DNA of 64,000 nt from assembly GCA_040222995.1 (NCBI GenBank), contig JAVKBW010000039.1, positions 62,001-126,000 of the forward strand, read 5' to 3'. Shown in pieces: positions 33,913 through 40,779 of the stretch. Source of the DNA: JAVKBW01 sp040222995. GTDB taxonomy: Bacteria; Pseudomonadota; Alphaproteobacteria; UBA8366; Aestuariispiraceae. The position numbers were made by a program, and so were the translations under genes. The notes beneath the pieces were generated by a model that made no database searches, was not told where the DNA came from, and worked only from the letters and a program-made list of their open reading frames with translations. Position 1 is the first letter of the stretch. Each line of letters starts with the position of its first letter.

Positions 33913-34319
33913 CAGTAGCGCCGTCCGATCCGGGCGGTCATCAGCGTGTCGGTGGTGATCCCGACCTGTTCCATCCACTGGTCGATCAGGGTCACATTGC
34001 GTTCCACCGCGCCATGAACCAGGAAGGTCAGGTCGTAGTTGGAAAACGCAACCCGGACCACCGGGGACGGGTCGCCCGTCAGACTGTCGTCGCGGATGAC
34101 CATCCGTTCCAGGTCGGTCAGGCGGCGCTGGGCCGTGACCAGGCGTTCGGACCGTTCGGACGGTTCCAGTGCCGGGTCCATGAAGGTCTGGACCGCCAGC
34201 GCACGCTCACGTTCCAGATTTTCCAGCGTATCCGTTGCCAATGCGGAAACAGGGGCGGAAACGCTGGCGGCGGATGCGGCAACAAGGGCAGCAGCGCCGA
34301 TCAAGGTCTTACGAAACAT
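33912..34319 (-). CDS. Small secreted helical protein
   Basis: 135 residues from the ATG after GAAGGAGTG. Signal peptide cleaves after about residue 28 (VSALA). The mature chain is about 107 residues, helical ('TLENLERERALAVQTFMD', 'SERSERLVTAQRRLTDLERMVI') with a central strand 'VRVAFSNYDLTFLVHGA' and a Tyr-terminated end. No recognised family. It sits directly before the ExbB/TolQ-like gene with a one-base overlap, so it is likely a subunit of the same system. Confidence 0.65.
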   Translation of the reverse strand: MFRKTLIGAAALVAASAASVSAPVSALATDTLENLERERALAVQTFMDPALEPSERSERLVTAQRRLTDLERMVIRDDSLTGDPSPVVRVAFSNYDLTFLVHGAVERNVTLIDQWMEQVGITTDTLMTARIGRRY

Positions 34320-34380
34320 GGCTTCACTCCTTCTCATTCAATTCTGCAAACGCGGGTGATGCGCGTATCTATCGACGGAT

Positions 34381-34407
34381 CGGGCCCCGTTTTCAGGGCG
34401 GGGCCCG
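34381..34407. other. Strong GC hairpin between operon genes
   Basis: CGGGCCCCG at 34381-34389 pairs perfectly with CGGGGCCCG at 34399-34407. No T-run follows on the minus strand, so it is not a classic terminator; it may protect or process the polycistronic RNA. Smaller GC hairpins occur in other gaps of this operon (about 33322-33345 and 35347-35365). Confidence 0.5.
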
Positions 34408-34419
34408 GCCCGGGTTCGA

Positions 34420-35325
34420 TCAGTTCAGGAAAATCGACGCCGCTTCGGAGACGTCGACGCCGGCATCGTCCGGGTCGATCCCCATTTCGATGGCGTTCTG
34501 TTCGGCGATTTCCTCATGCAGGGCCATGGCGTCCAGCGCGACCAGCTTGCCCATGTAGCCCAGGATCTCTTCTTCCTGGTCCAGCAGAGCCAGCGTGGTG
34601 TGGCTGTCTTCCACAAGGCGGCGCAGATAGGTCTGGCGATCCATCGCCTCGCCATCGAAAACCGGCAGCTGGTTCATCGGATGTGCGTCGATGCGCGCCG
34701 CCAATGCCTCGATCGCGGCCCGGTTTTCCGTATATTCCTCGGAATAGCGGCTCATTTCCGCACCGCTGCCGAAGACTTCCATATCGACATCGCCGATGAC
34801 GCTTTCGAAGCGGTTGCGGGCCAGTTCCTGGGCCTCGATCAGGGCTTCGCGCTCCGGCGTCATCGCCGCGTTTTCGGATTCGATGCGGTCCAGCAGACGG
34901 CTGTAGAGCCGCATGCGGGTTTCCGCCTCGCGCCGCTGAAGTTCCAGGCGCGCGCCCATCAACTGCACGAACTGCTGTTTATGGGCCAGCAACTGGTGCT
35001 GCAGTTCGATGCGAACATCGCCGTCCGCCAGTTCCAGCGCATCCTGGATTTCCAGGATCGTCTGCTGAGTGAGCGCCAGATTGTCCGTCCGGTCGCGGAT
35101 CGCGGCCGCCAGGCCGGAAGACTGGAAGTCCCGGTCGATCGTGCGTTCCAGATAGACGGTCGGCAGACGGATCAGGCGTTCGGACGCCTGGGGCGTCCAT
35201 TGCGCGCCTTCGGTCGTGGCAAGCGCCGGCGTGGTCGTGATCCCCTGGAAGAGGAGCGCGGCCGCCAGCGCCACCGGTGCAGCGCCGGCCAGAAGGCGGT
35301 TCTTTTTACGGGTGAACGTGAACAT
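34420..35325 (-). CDS. Secreted coiled-coil protein
   Basis: 301 residues. A basic start and hydrophobic stretch give a signal peptide cleaved near residue 37 (PALA). The mature region is highly helical with long charged stretches ('LTQQTILEIQDALELADGDVRIELQHQLLAHKQQFVQL', 'RREAETRMRLYSRLLDRIESENAAM'), consistent with an extended periplasmic coiled coil. No known family. Second gene of the envelope operon. Confidence 0.7.
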   Translation of the reverse strand: MFTFTRKKNRLLAGAAPVALAAALLFQGITTTPALATTEGAQWTPQASERLIRLPTVYLERTIDRDFQSSGLAAAIRDRTDNLALTQQTILEIQDALELADGDVRIELQHQLLAHKQQFVQLMGARLELQRREAETRMRLYSRLLDRIESENAAMTPEREALIEAQELARNRFESVIGDVDMEVFGSGAEMSRYSEEYTENRAAIEALAARIDAHPMNQLPVFDGEAMDRQTYLRRLVEDSHTTLALLDQEEEILGYMGKLVALDAMALHEEIAEQNAIEMGIDPDDAGVDVSEAASIFLN

Positions 35326-35383
35326 CTTGGATTACTCCTCTTCTAAAGGCCGGCTGTTCGGCCGGTTCGCCTGGAACCGGGCC

Positions 35384-35944
35384 TCAGTTGGAGGCCCAGT
35401 GATTGACCCGGCGCATTTCCGCCTTCAGGTCGGAACTGACGTTCAGAGTGGAAAACTGGCCGAAGTCGACGGCCTGATACCGGCCCAGCAGCGCGCCCAT
35501 CGTGTCGGTGAAGGACGAACCGTCGGCGTAGTACAGGTCATGACCGGCAAACGCGGTTTCGAAATTGTTCAGTGCCGAACGCGCCGCGTCCAGGTCACCG
35601 CCCTTCACATAGTTCTGAACGGCCAGGCCATAGGAATGCATGCGTTCGTCCATCGGCACCTCACCGGCGACGGGGCCAAGGTCGGCCTCGCAGCTTTCCA
35701 GCAGGCGCGCGCTGGACAGGTACTGTGCCGGCGAGCGTGTGTTGTACGCCTGCTGGTCCAGTTGCATGGCGTCGTCGACACAGGCGCGGTATTCGCGCAT
35801 GGCGGCGACTTCCTCAAAACGCTGGGCCCGGAAACCGATGCCTTCACCGGTCGGGCTCTGTTGCGGAACGCACGCGGCCAGGGCGGCGGCAGCACCGGCC
35901 ATCAGGACCGCGCGGCGAACATATTTGGTGATACTCTTGGACAT
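35384..35944 (-). CDS. Lipoprotein, first gene of the envelope operon
   Basis: 186 residues. Lipobox LAAC with Cys25 after a basic start and Ala-rich hydrophobic helix. The mature part looks like short helical repeats ('AAMREYRACVDDAMQLDQQAYN', 'AQYLSSARLLESCEADLG', 'VQNYVKGGDLDAARSALNNFETA'), reminiscent of TPR or DUF4398-like lipoproteins. Conserved Cys residues in helices may pair. It is first in the run of eight minus-strand genes and divergent from the lipoprotein at 36195; the 250 bp between them must contain the operon promoter. Confidence 0.7.
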   Translation of the reverse strand: MSKSITKYVRRAVLMAGAAAALAACVPQQSPTGEGIGFRAQRFEEVAAMREYRACVDDAMQLDQQAYNTRSPAQYLSSARLLESCEADLGPVAGEVPMDERMHSYGLAVQNYVKGGDLDAARSALNNFETAFAGHDLYYADGSSFTDTMGALLGRYQAVDFGQFSTLNVSSDLKAEMRRVNHWASN

Positions 35945-36194
35945 AAGATCCTCCCTCTTTCAGGGGTTCGGGTTTCAGCCACGAGCCTCTATGGGAGGGG
36001 GAGGGATTTTTTTCTGAGACGCGGACGGAAAAACTGTGGAACGGCCCAATCCCCGGAACTAAACTGGGCAGAGCGAGAACTGGTGGACCGTTCGCATGAC
36101 ACGGATTTTGACTACCGTGCGCTTCCCTAAAGTTTTGACGCACAAAACTTCTGGCTTTAGCGTGAAACTGCACCGGGCTTAATCTTGGAGACCC

Positions 36195-36815
36195 ATGATG
36201 AAGAAAACCGAAGTGGGGCTTCCTGCGTTATTCCTCGGGCTGGCGGCGATGTTTACACTGAGCGGATGTAGCGACCCGTATCAACCGGCATTGACCGCAA
36301 CAACGGTCCAATCCGGCACGATCCTTTCCTCAACGGCGGCTCTGTCCCACACCACCGCCCTGCCCCCCGACAGCGGGTACATCATATGTTCACAGGGGGC
36401 ACCGGATGCCGTTTTCGATGCGTCCGAGTCGGGGAGCATCAACCTCTCGCTCATCTCTCTTGGTGATGATGCAGACGAAATAAACGAAGGCCAATCCGAA
36501 CAGGAAATGGCCGGGCGAACGCCCACTGTGTTGATGACGCGCGAGCTTTTTTATCGGGCCTGTGAGTTTTCCAGGAACTTCAGTCTTTCGAAGGATGAAG
36601 CGCTCGACCTGTATTTGCGGACACTGGACGCCGTGTCGAATGTTTGGCCGACCGAGGCTGGAAGAACGACCGTTACCATTGGCGACACCCTCACCACAAC
36701 CGATACGGACACCTTTAGCGCAACAACCGCAATAACCGACACCGAAACGAGTACGGTCAGTGAGTCGGAGGCTTCCAGCGCGCCGCCAACCACCACCACG
36801 ACCACGCGGCGATAG
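36195..36815 (+). CDS. Lipoprotein with Thr-rich tail
   Basis: 206 residues. Signal sequence and lipobox LSGC (Cys25). The middle contains 'PDSGYIICSQGAPDAVFDA', 'RTPTVLMTRELFYRACEFSRNFSLSKDEALDLYLRTLDAV', a pattern (RTPxVxxxRxxxYRxCExxxNxxxxxxE) I recall from unannotated bacterial lipoproteins. The last 50 residues are mostly Thr/Ser with a few Asp and end in Thr-Thr-Arg-Arg. It precedes a secreted phospholipase-like gene by 120 bp and diverges from the envelope operon. Codon use is less GC-biased than neighbours. Confidence 0.65.
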   Translation: MMKKTEVGLPALFLGLAAMFTLSGCSDPYQPALTATTVQSGTILSSTAALSHTTALPPDSGYIICSQGAPDAVFDASESGSINLSLISLGDDADEINEGQSEQEMAGRTPTVLMTRELFYRACEFSRNFSLSKDEALDLYLRTLDAVSNVWPTEAGRTTVTIGDTLTTTDTDTFSATTAITDTETSTVSESEASSAPPTTTTTTRR

Positions 36816-36934
36816 CATGTTAGTTCTTGATTCCGATATGTTTTTTGTTGCGTTCCTATCGACGACAGACCCATACTTTTCAGACTAGGTGAATGGTGGG
36901 GGAAACATTTCATCTTTAGTGGAGGGGGAATTCC

Positions 36935-37330
36935 ATGAGGATTTTTGTTGTCGCTATCGTGCTGATGTTCGGTTCAACGGCATACGCGTTCGAAAGAAAT
37001 CCGTATTCCGATCAATACAACGATTGTATCTCGCAGAACTGGGCGTCCGAGTACCCCGCGTGTTCGACGCCACCCTATGCGAACTCGGCAATAACGGATC
37101 ACTTCAACGATATATTCGACCATGCCTGTGTGGATCATGACCGCTGTTATGCGACTCATGGCGAAAGCAAGTCCGACTGCGACACGCGCTTCCTCGCAAA
37201 TATGGTTCAGGCCTGCGGCGCGTTGGATACAATTTGTCACGGTGCAGCCAGTGTGTATGCCGGAGCTGTAGCGGTCGGCGCTCAATCCGCCTGGGACAAC
37301 GCGGCTGGAATTCGCGAGCAATGCCGGTAA
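36935..37330 (+). CDS. Secreted phospholipase A2-like protein
   Basis: 131 residues from the ATG after GGAGGGGGAATT. Signal peptide cleaved after Ala18 (TAYA). The sequence 'FDHACVDHDRCYATHG' has the phospholipase A2 active-site pattern C-x-x-H-D-x-C, with the catalytic His-Asp, and is followed by 'CDTRFLANMVQAC', matching the D-x-x-F helix of small prokaryotic secreted PLA2s. Six to eight Cys could form disulfides. Expected activity is hydrolysis of phospholipid sn-2 acyl chains with calcium; the calcium loop (Y/G-x-G) is not clear here, so activity is uncertain. A hairpin follows 93 bp downstream. Confidence 0.75.
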   Translation: MRIFVVAIVLMFGSTAYAFERNPYSDQYNDCISQNWASEYPACSTPPYANSAITDHFNDIFDHACVDHDRCYATHGESKSDCDTRFLANMVQACGALDTICHGAASVYAGAVAVGAQSAWDNAAGIREQCR

Positions 37331-37422
37331 CCGGGACGGTCCCGCCATCCCGGGGTCGCCTGCCAAGGACTTTTGCGCCTGAAACTGTAATTTCTTCAGG
37401 TTGAAAACACGATCTGTGCCGC

Positions 37423-37453
37423 CGGAGGGCCCGATACTGTATCGGGTCCTCCG
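37423..37453 (+). terminator. Long hairpin downstream of the PLA2-like gene
   Basis: CGGAGGGCCCGATA-CTG-TATCGGGTCCTCCG: 14-bp stem with one G-T wobble and a 3-base loop, followed by TTGGGCTTATTT. The T-run is broken, so it may be a weak terminator or a transcript boundary between the PLA2-like gene and the convergent PAS gene. Confidence 0.55.
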
Positions 37454-37489
37454 TTGGGCTTATTTCCCTGAAACGAGGGCGATGGACCG

Positions 37490-37540
37490 GTGCATCCTTG
37501 GGCACGCTGCGACGGGCACTATTGCGCCCGCGAACCCGGG
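37490..37540 (+). pseudogene. Remnant of a TerB-like gene
   Basis: Positions 37502-37534 encode ARCDGHYCARE in the plus strand, identical at all 11 residues to the TerB-like region of the gene at 38365-39099 (38800-38832). The two 33-bp stretches differ at five positions, all third codon bases. Reading on, the frame has no further similarity and is overrun by the antisense PAS gene. The synonymous-only change shows it was once under protein-level selection, so a decayed copy or domain fragment is the best explanation. Confidence 0.5.
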
Positions 37541-37584
37541 GCGGGACGCTGGGGCCGGCGCGGCACCGGAGGTTGTGCGTCCGG

Positions 37585-38040
37585 TCAAGGGCATTCGTCC
37601 ATCGGGCATTCGCGCAGGAAGGCGATCAGCCGTTCCGGGCGGTCCCGGTGGCGCGGGACGCGGACCGCGACAATGCGGCAGCCGTAAAGTTCCCCGGTCT
37701 TGCGCTGGTTGATGATCCGAACCTCACCCGCGCCGCTTTCCCGGACCTGCGGCATCAGGCGCCGCGCTTCGTCCAGGTTCGTCGCCTCGCATTGCAGTAC
37801 GGTCGGGTTCCGTCCGATCAGTTCGTGGGATTCGTACCCGGCAAGATCCCACAGGTCGCCCGCGATGCGGGTAAAAACGGGCTGGCCCGTTCCGTTCAAA
37901 TCGGTTTCCGCCGCGACGACACGCAAAAGGCCCGCATATTGCGACAAAGTCTCCCAGTCGCTGTAGACGCCCGTGAGCGCGAGTTCGCGCAGATATCCCA
38001 TCTGGTCACGAACCGGCCGCTTAAGATAATCGCTAACCAT
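37585..38040 (-). CDS. Single PAS-domain protein (LOV-like, Cys lost)
   Basis: 151 residues, one PAS domain: 'AVYSDWETLSQYAGLLRVVAAETD' helix, 'DLNGTGQPVFTRIAGDLWDLAGYESHELIGRNPTVLQ', then 'MPQVRESGAGEVRIINQRKTGELYGCRIVAVRVP' and a final strand. The GRNPTVLQ turn aligns with the LOV GRNCRFLQ, but the photoactive Cys is Pro-Thr, so it is probably not a LOV light sensor. No output domain. It is convergent with the PLA2-like gene and divergent from the WYL/TerB-like gene. Confidence 0.75.
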   Translation of the reverse strand: MVSDYLKRPVRDQMGYLRELALTGVYSDWETLSQYAGLLRVVAAETDLNGTGQPVFTRIAGDLWDLAGYESHELIGRNPTVLQCEATNLDEARRLMPQVRESGAGEVRIINQRKTGELYGCRIVAVRVPRHRDRPERLIAFLRECPMDECP

Positions 38041-38364
38041 GCCGTTACCCCAACCAATCTTGGATAGTAGGACAGACTGGTCCCGGGGAATAGCGGGAAT
38101 TCCGGGATATCCGGCTGTAAGACACGGAATTCGCAGGGAATTTCGACTTTAAGGAGAAACGTGGTTAATGACACGCCCATACGTGGGATGGACGCTGGTG
38201 CCGCCCCGCACGGCCCCCGCCCATTTCCGGATTTGGCACAGGACATGCACCGCTTGTTTCGACGGCAGAACGGTCGTCGCGCCGGTCGCGTTCGGGCCCC
38301 GCAATCGGGTCGCGGCATCGCGGCGGGCGCTTTCCAGAATCGGGATCACAGAGGGACGGGAGAG

Positions 38365-39099
38365 ATGGTGGCATCGGCCAATGAACTGATCGATTTGATT
38401 TTGAGTGTGGACGGGCCTGAGGCGCAGCGCCCGCCCGGGCGTTTCGAAGCGGCGCAAGCGCCGGATTCGGACGACATGATCGATACCGCGGAACTTTGCG
38501 ATTTCGTGCCGTTCCTGGTCTTTCTGATTTATCAGGACGCATCCGGCGTCATCAGCGAACGCCAGGTCACCTTGCGCGGTCTGGTCACCGGGCCGAACGG
38601 GCACCCGACCCTGTTGGGATATTGCCATGTGCGCCGGGCGCGGCGTCGCTTCCGGATCGACCGAATCCGCGAGGTCATCGATTGCGTCACCGGGGAACGG
38701 TATGATTCCCCGACAGCGCTGATCGATCTGCTGAACCTGGACGAAACGGATACCGCGGTAAAACAGTGTCGCCACGGACTGACGGTCCTGTCCTATCTGG
38801 CGCGTTGCGACGGGCATTACTGCGCCCGGGAACGCGATGTGGTGCTGACCTACGTCCGACAGATCGCCTGCGACCAGGATGTCGACGAAGACCGGCTGAA
38901 CTGGCTGCTGGACAGAATATGCCCCGATGCGGAAGTTGCCGTTCACAGTGCGAAGATGCTGGCGCGGGGTATGGGGGAGACCAGCATTCGAACCTTGCTG
39001 GACTATGCCGGGTGCCTGATCGATGCGGACGGGTTCCACGCACCGGAAGAAATCGCCTTTGCCCAAAGGCTGAACGGCATTCGCAACCATTACATTTGA
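38365..39099 (+). CDS. WYL-like plus TerB-like protein
   Basis: 244 residues from the ATG after GAGGGACGG; a GTG at 38161, four bases after AAGGAG, would add 68 Arg/Gly-rich residues. Residues about 40-105 ('ISERQVTLRGLVTGPNGHPTLLGYCHVRRARRRFRIDRIREVIDCVTGE') resemble the WYL ligand-binding fold with its Y-C-x-x-R and F-R-x-D-R-I pattern. From about 130, 'VLSYLARCDGHYCARERDVVLTYVRQIACDQDVDEDRLNWLLDRI' and 'LLDYAGCLIDADGFHAPEEIAFAQRL' match the TerB (tellurite resistance) helical domain with its two acidic DG-x-E sites. The combination is uncommon. Role unknown. Confidence 0.65.
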   Translation: MVASANELIDLILSVDGPEAQRPPGRFEAAQAPDSDDMIDTAELCDFVPFLVFLIYQDASGVISERQVTLRGLVTGPNGHPTLLGYCHVRRARRRFRIDRIREVIDCVTGERYDSPTALIDLLNLDETDTAVKQCRHGLTVLSYLARCDGHYCARERDVVLTYVRQIACDQDVDEDRLNWLLDRICPDAEVAVHSAKMLARGMGETSIRTLLDYAGCLIDADGFHAPEEIAFAQRLNGIRNHYI

Positions 39100-39187
39100 A
39101 CCGATATCAACCACCGTAAAGCCGCTTGACGCTGTACCAGTCAAAAACGGTTCCCGGCAGGCACAAGCAAAATTCCGGCGCGGCAGT

Positions 39188-39248
39188 TTCCCTTGGGTGA
39201 ATTCACGGGCAATGCTGTAGGCTGTTCCCAAGGGAATTCGGGAACAGC
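39188..39248 (+). promoter_or_regulatory. Leader with two mutually exclusive stems
   Basis: TTCCCTTGGG (39188-39197) can pair with CCCAAGGGAA (39227-39236). Alternatively GCTGTTCCC (39221-39229) pairs with GGGAACAGC (39240-39248). The two 9-10 bp stems share 39227-39229 and cannot form together. They end 31 bp before the ATG of the SpoIIAA-like gene. A palindrome GTGAATTCAC lies at 39197-39206. Could be an RNA switch or a protein binding site. Confidence 0.45.
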
Positions 39249-39279
39249 TGTCACCATTTGACGGGAATCGCACAGGGAC

Positions 39280-39651
39280 ATGCCCTACCAGATAGATTTC
39301 GAAGAGCGCGGCGTATATGTGCGGATCCAAGGCGTGGTGACGCGGGATTTGATCGACGAAGCCGTCAACATAATCTGGGGGCATCCCAGCTGGAGCCGCG
39401 CCGAATATGAACTCTGGAACTATTCGGATATTTCCGGTGTCCGGATCGACAACGATTATGTCGTTGAAGTCGCCTTCCAGGACAACGCGGCATCACTGAC
39501 ATCCGAACGATCCAAAATCGCGGTCGTGACCGACAATGACACCTTGATCGCGATGACCGAGCATTACCGGAACTGGATGAACCGGTTCGGAGTTGACGTT
39601 CGATGGTTTGCAGTCCTGGACGAAGCCCGTGCCTGGCTGGCGACGGGGTAG
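39280..39651 (+). CDS. SpoIIAA/STAS-like protein
   Basis: 123 residues, 'MPYQIDFEERGVYVRIQGVVTRDLIDEAVNII' then 'YELWNYSDISGVRIDNDYV', 'SKIAVVTDNDTLIAMTEHYRNWM' and 'VDVRWFAVLDEARAWL'. The beta-alpha alternation with a final 'F..LdEArAWL' helix is typical of the SpoIIAA-like family, often lipid- or nucleotide-responsive, but ligand and partner are unknown. It sits behind a leader with competing stems and is convergent with the receiver gene. Confidence 0.75.
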   Translation: MPYQIDFEERGVYVRIQGVVTRDLIDEAVNIIWGHPSWSRAEYELWNYSDISGVRIDNDYVVEVAFQDNAASLTSERSKIAVVTDNDTLIAMTEHYRNWMNRFGVDVRWFAVLDEARAWLATG

Positions 39652-39669
39652 GCCGACCCATTCAACCCG

Positions 39670-40305
39670 CTACAGGAAAATCGGTACCGGAAGCCGGTCC
39701 ATGATCGGCCGGTCGGCATCCAGGTCCGCGACCATGCCCCGCCAGGCCGTCAGCCAATTGGACACGTCGTCCGTTTTCAGTCGGTCCCCCGCCCGCAGTG
39801 TCAGGCGGTTGGGCGCGATGAAGGTTTCCCATTCCGTCCCGATGCGCGGATTGTCCCTGCGGTCCGGCCCGATATAGCTTTTCGCCAGCGCAAACCGCCG
39901 CGGCCGCCGTGCCAGCATCCCGATATGGTCGATCAGGTCGGCGGCGGAAAACGGTTTCTTCAGGATGATGTCCAGTCCGGCGCGCACCTCTTCCCCGACC
40001 AGTTCGCGCGATGTATCCGACTGCGTCCCCACAATCACCATAAACGGGTCGGCATCATGCTGGCCTGTCCGAAGACCGTGCACCAGATCCAGCCCGTCCG
40101 CCACATCATGGTCGAAGTCGATCAGGATGACGTCCGTATCCAGGGTCGGCGGCTTTTCCGCGATACGGCCGGCGGATGGCAGATGGCGGATATCCAGAAT
40201 GCCGTCCTCATGCAGGACGCCTTCCAGTGCCTCGGTCAGGCGCGGGGACGGTTCGATATGGATCAGCTTGCATTTTGCCAAAAGCTGAAGCGTCGCCTTG
40301 TCCAT
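39670..40305 (-). CDS. Response-regulator receiver protein
   Basis: 211 residues. The first 120 residues form a receiver domain: 'CKLIHIEPSPRLTEALEGVLHEDG', 'DTDVILIDFDHDVADGLDLVHGLR' with the Asp expected for phosphorylation, and 'DIILKKPFSAADLIDHI' with the Lys-Pro. After it, 'SYIGPDRRDNPR' is a motif often found after alphaproteobacterial receivers; the C-terminal 60 residues are unassigned. No DNA-binding domain is obvious. The kinase partner is unknown; the orphan kinase at 5680 is far away. AGAAGG precedes the start. Confidence 0.8.
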   Translation of the reverse strand: MDKATLQLLAKCKLIHIEPSPRLTEALEGVLHEDGILDIRHLPSAGRIAEKPPTLDTDVILIDFDHDVADGLDLVHGLRTGQHDADPFMVIVGTQSDTSRELVGEEVRAGLDIILKKPFSAADLIDHIGMLARRPRRFALAKSYIGPDRRDNPRIGTEWETFIAPNRLTLRAGDRLKTDDVSNWLTAWRGMVADLDADRPIMDRLPVPIFL

Positions 40306-40432
40306 CTGATGCCTTCTGGTCGGGTGTGATCCGGGATGCGCCGTTTGACGGGGCGCCTGTCGATCAGGTGTCTGTCAATTCATGTACCGGTTATTTTTGC
40401 CGCAATCGCGGGACGGTGTGAACCGCCAAAGC

Positions 40433-40550
40433 ACCGACATGATTAAACAGACATGCAGAACCGGCCTGCGCCCCTCACCAGCGCACACGATAGCCGCGCG
40501 CGTCGATATGGACAAACGGCCCGCGCACAGCATTCGCGCTGCAGATCCCA
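40433..40550 (+). repeat. 118-bp direct repeat, left copy (M15 peptidase 3' end)
   Basis: Matches 42151-42268 over 118 bp with about nine mismatches and no gaps. On the minus strand it encodes the last 24 residues of the peptidase gene (ICSANAVRGPFVHIDARG..., then RW and stop), followed by its downstream flank. The matching 5' part of the gene is missing, so this copy is a fragment. Confidence 0.8.
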
Positions 40551-40563
40551 TGGCTGCACGAAG

Positions 40564-40779
40564 ATGCGCCTGCGCCGTTTTCAGGTGCTGGCAGGCATCC
40601 TCGCAATTTTGCTGATGCTGTTTCGGATTGCGCTTACACTTGTGACCATGACTCTACAGCTGCTGTGGGCATTGGCCTTGATTAGAGACGCGCAAGACCG
40701 GGTCAGGACATGCGGTCCGTTGCCCCCCGTTCCTGACAGGAAGCTTGTGCAACCATATGGCTTTGTGGACCGAAGATGA
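40564..40779 (+). CDS. Small membrane protein upstream of the exonuclease/phosphatase gene
   Basis: A 71-residue frame beginning MRLRRFQVLAGILAILLML has one long hydrophobic segment (about 8-40, perhaps two helices) and a Pro/Arg-rich tail. It overlaps the next gene by ATGA, so coupling is possible. No good ribosome site is present, and it lies inside the repeat-flanked segment, so its reality is uncertain. Confidence 0.35.
   Translation: MRLRRFQVLAGILAILLMLFRIALTLVTMTLQLLWALALIRDAQDRVRTCGPLPPVPDRKLVQPYGFVDRR

Noticed and set aside
38161..38364. 68-residue N-terminal extension of the WYL/TerB-like protein
   Set aside because: A GTG lies behind AAGGAG, but the added residues are Arg/Gly-rich and look non-coding; noted as an alternative start.
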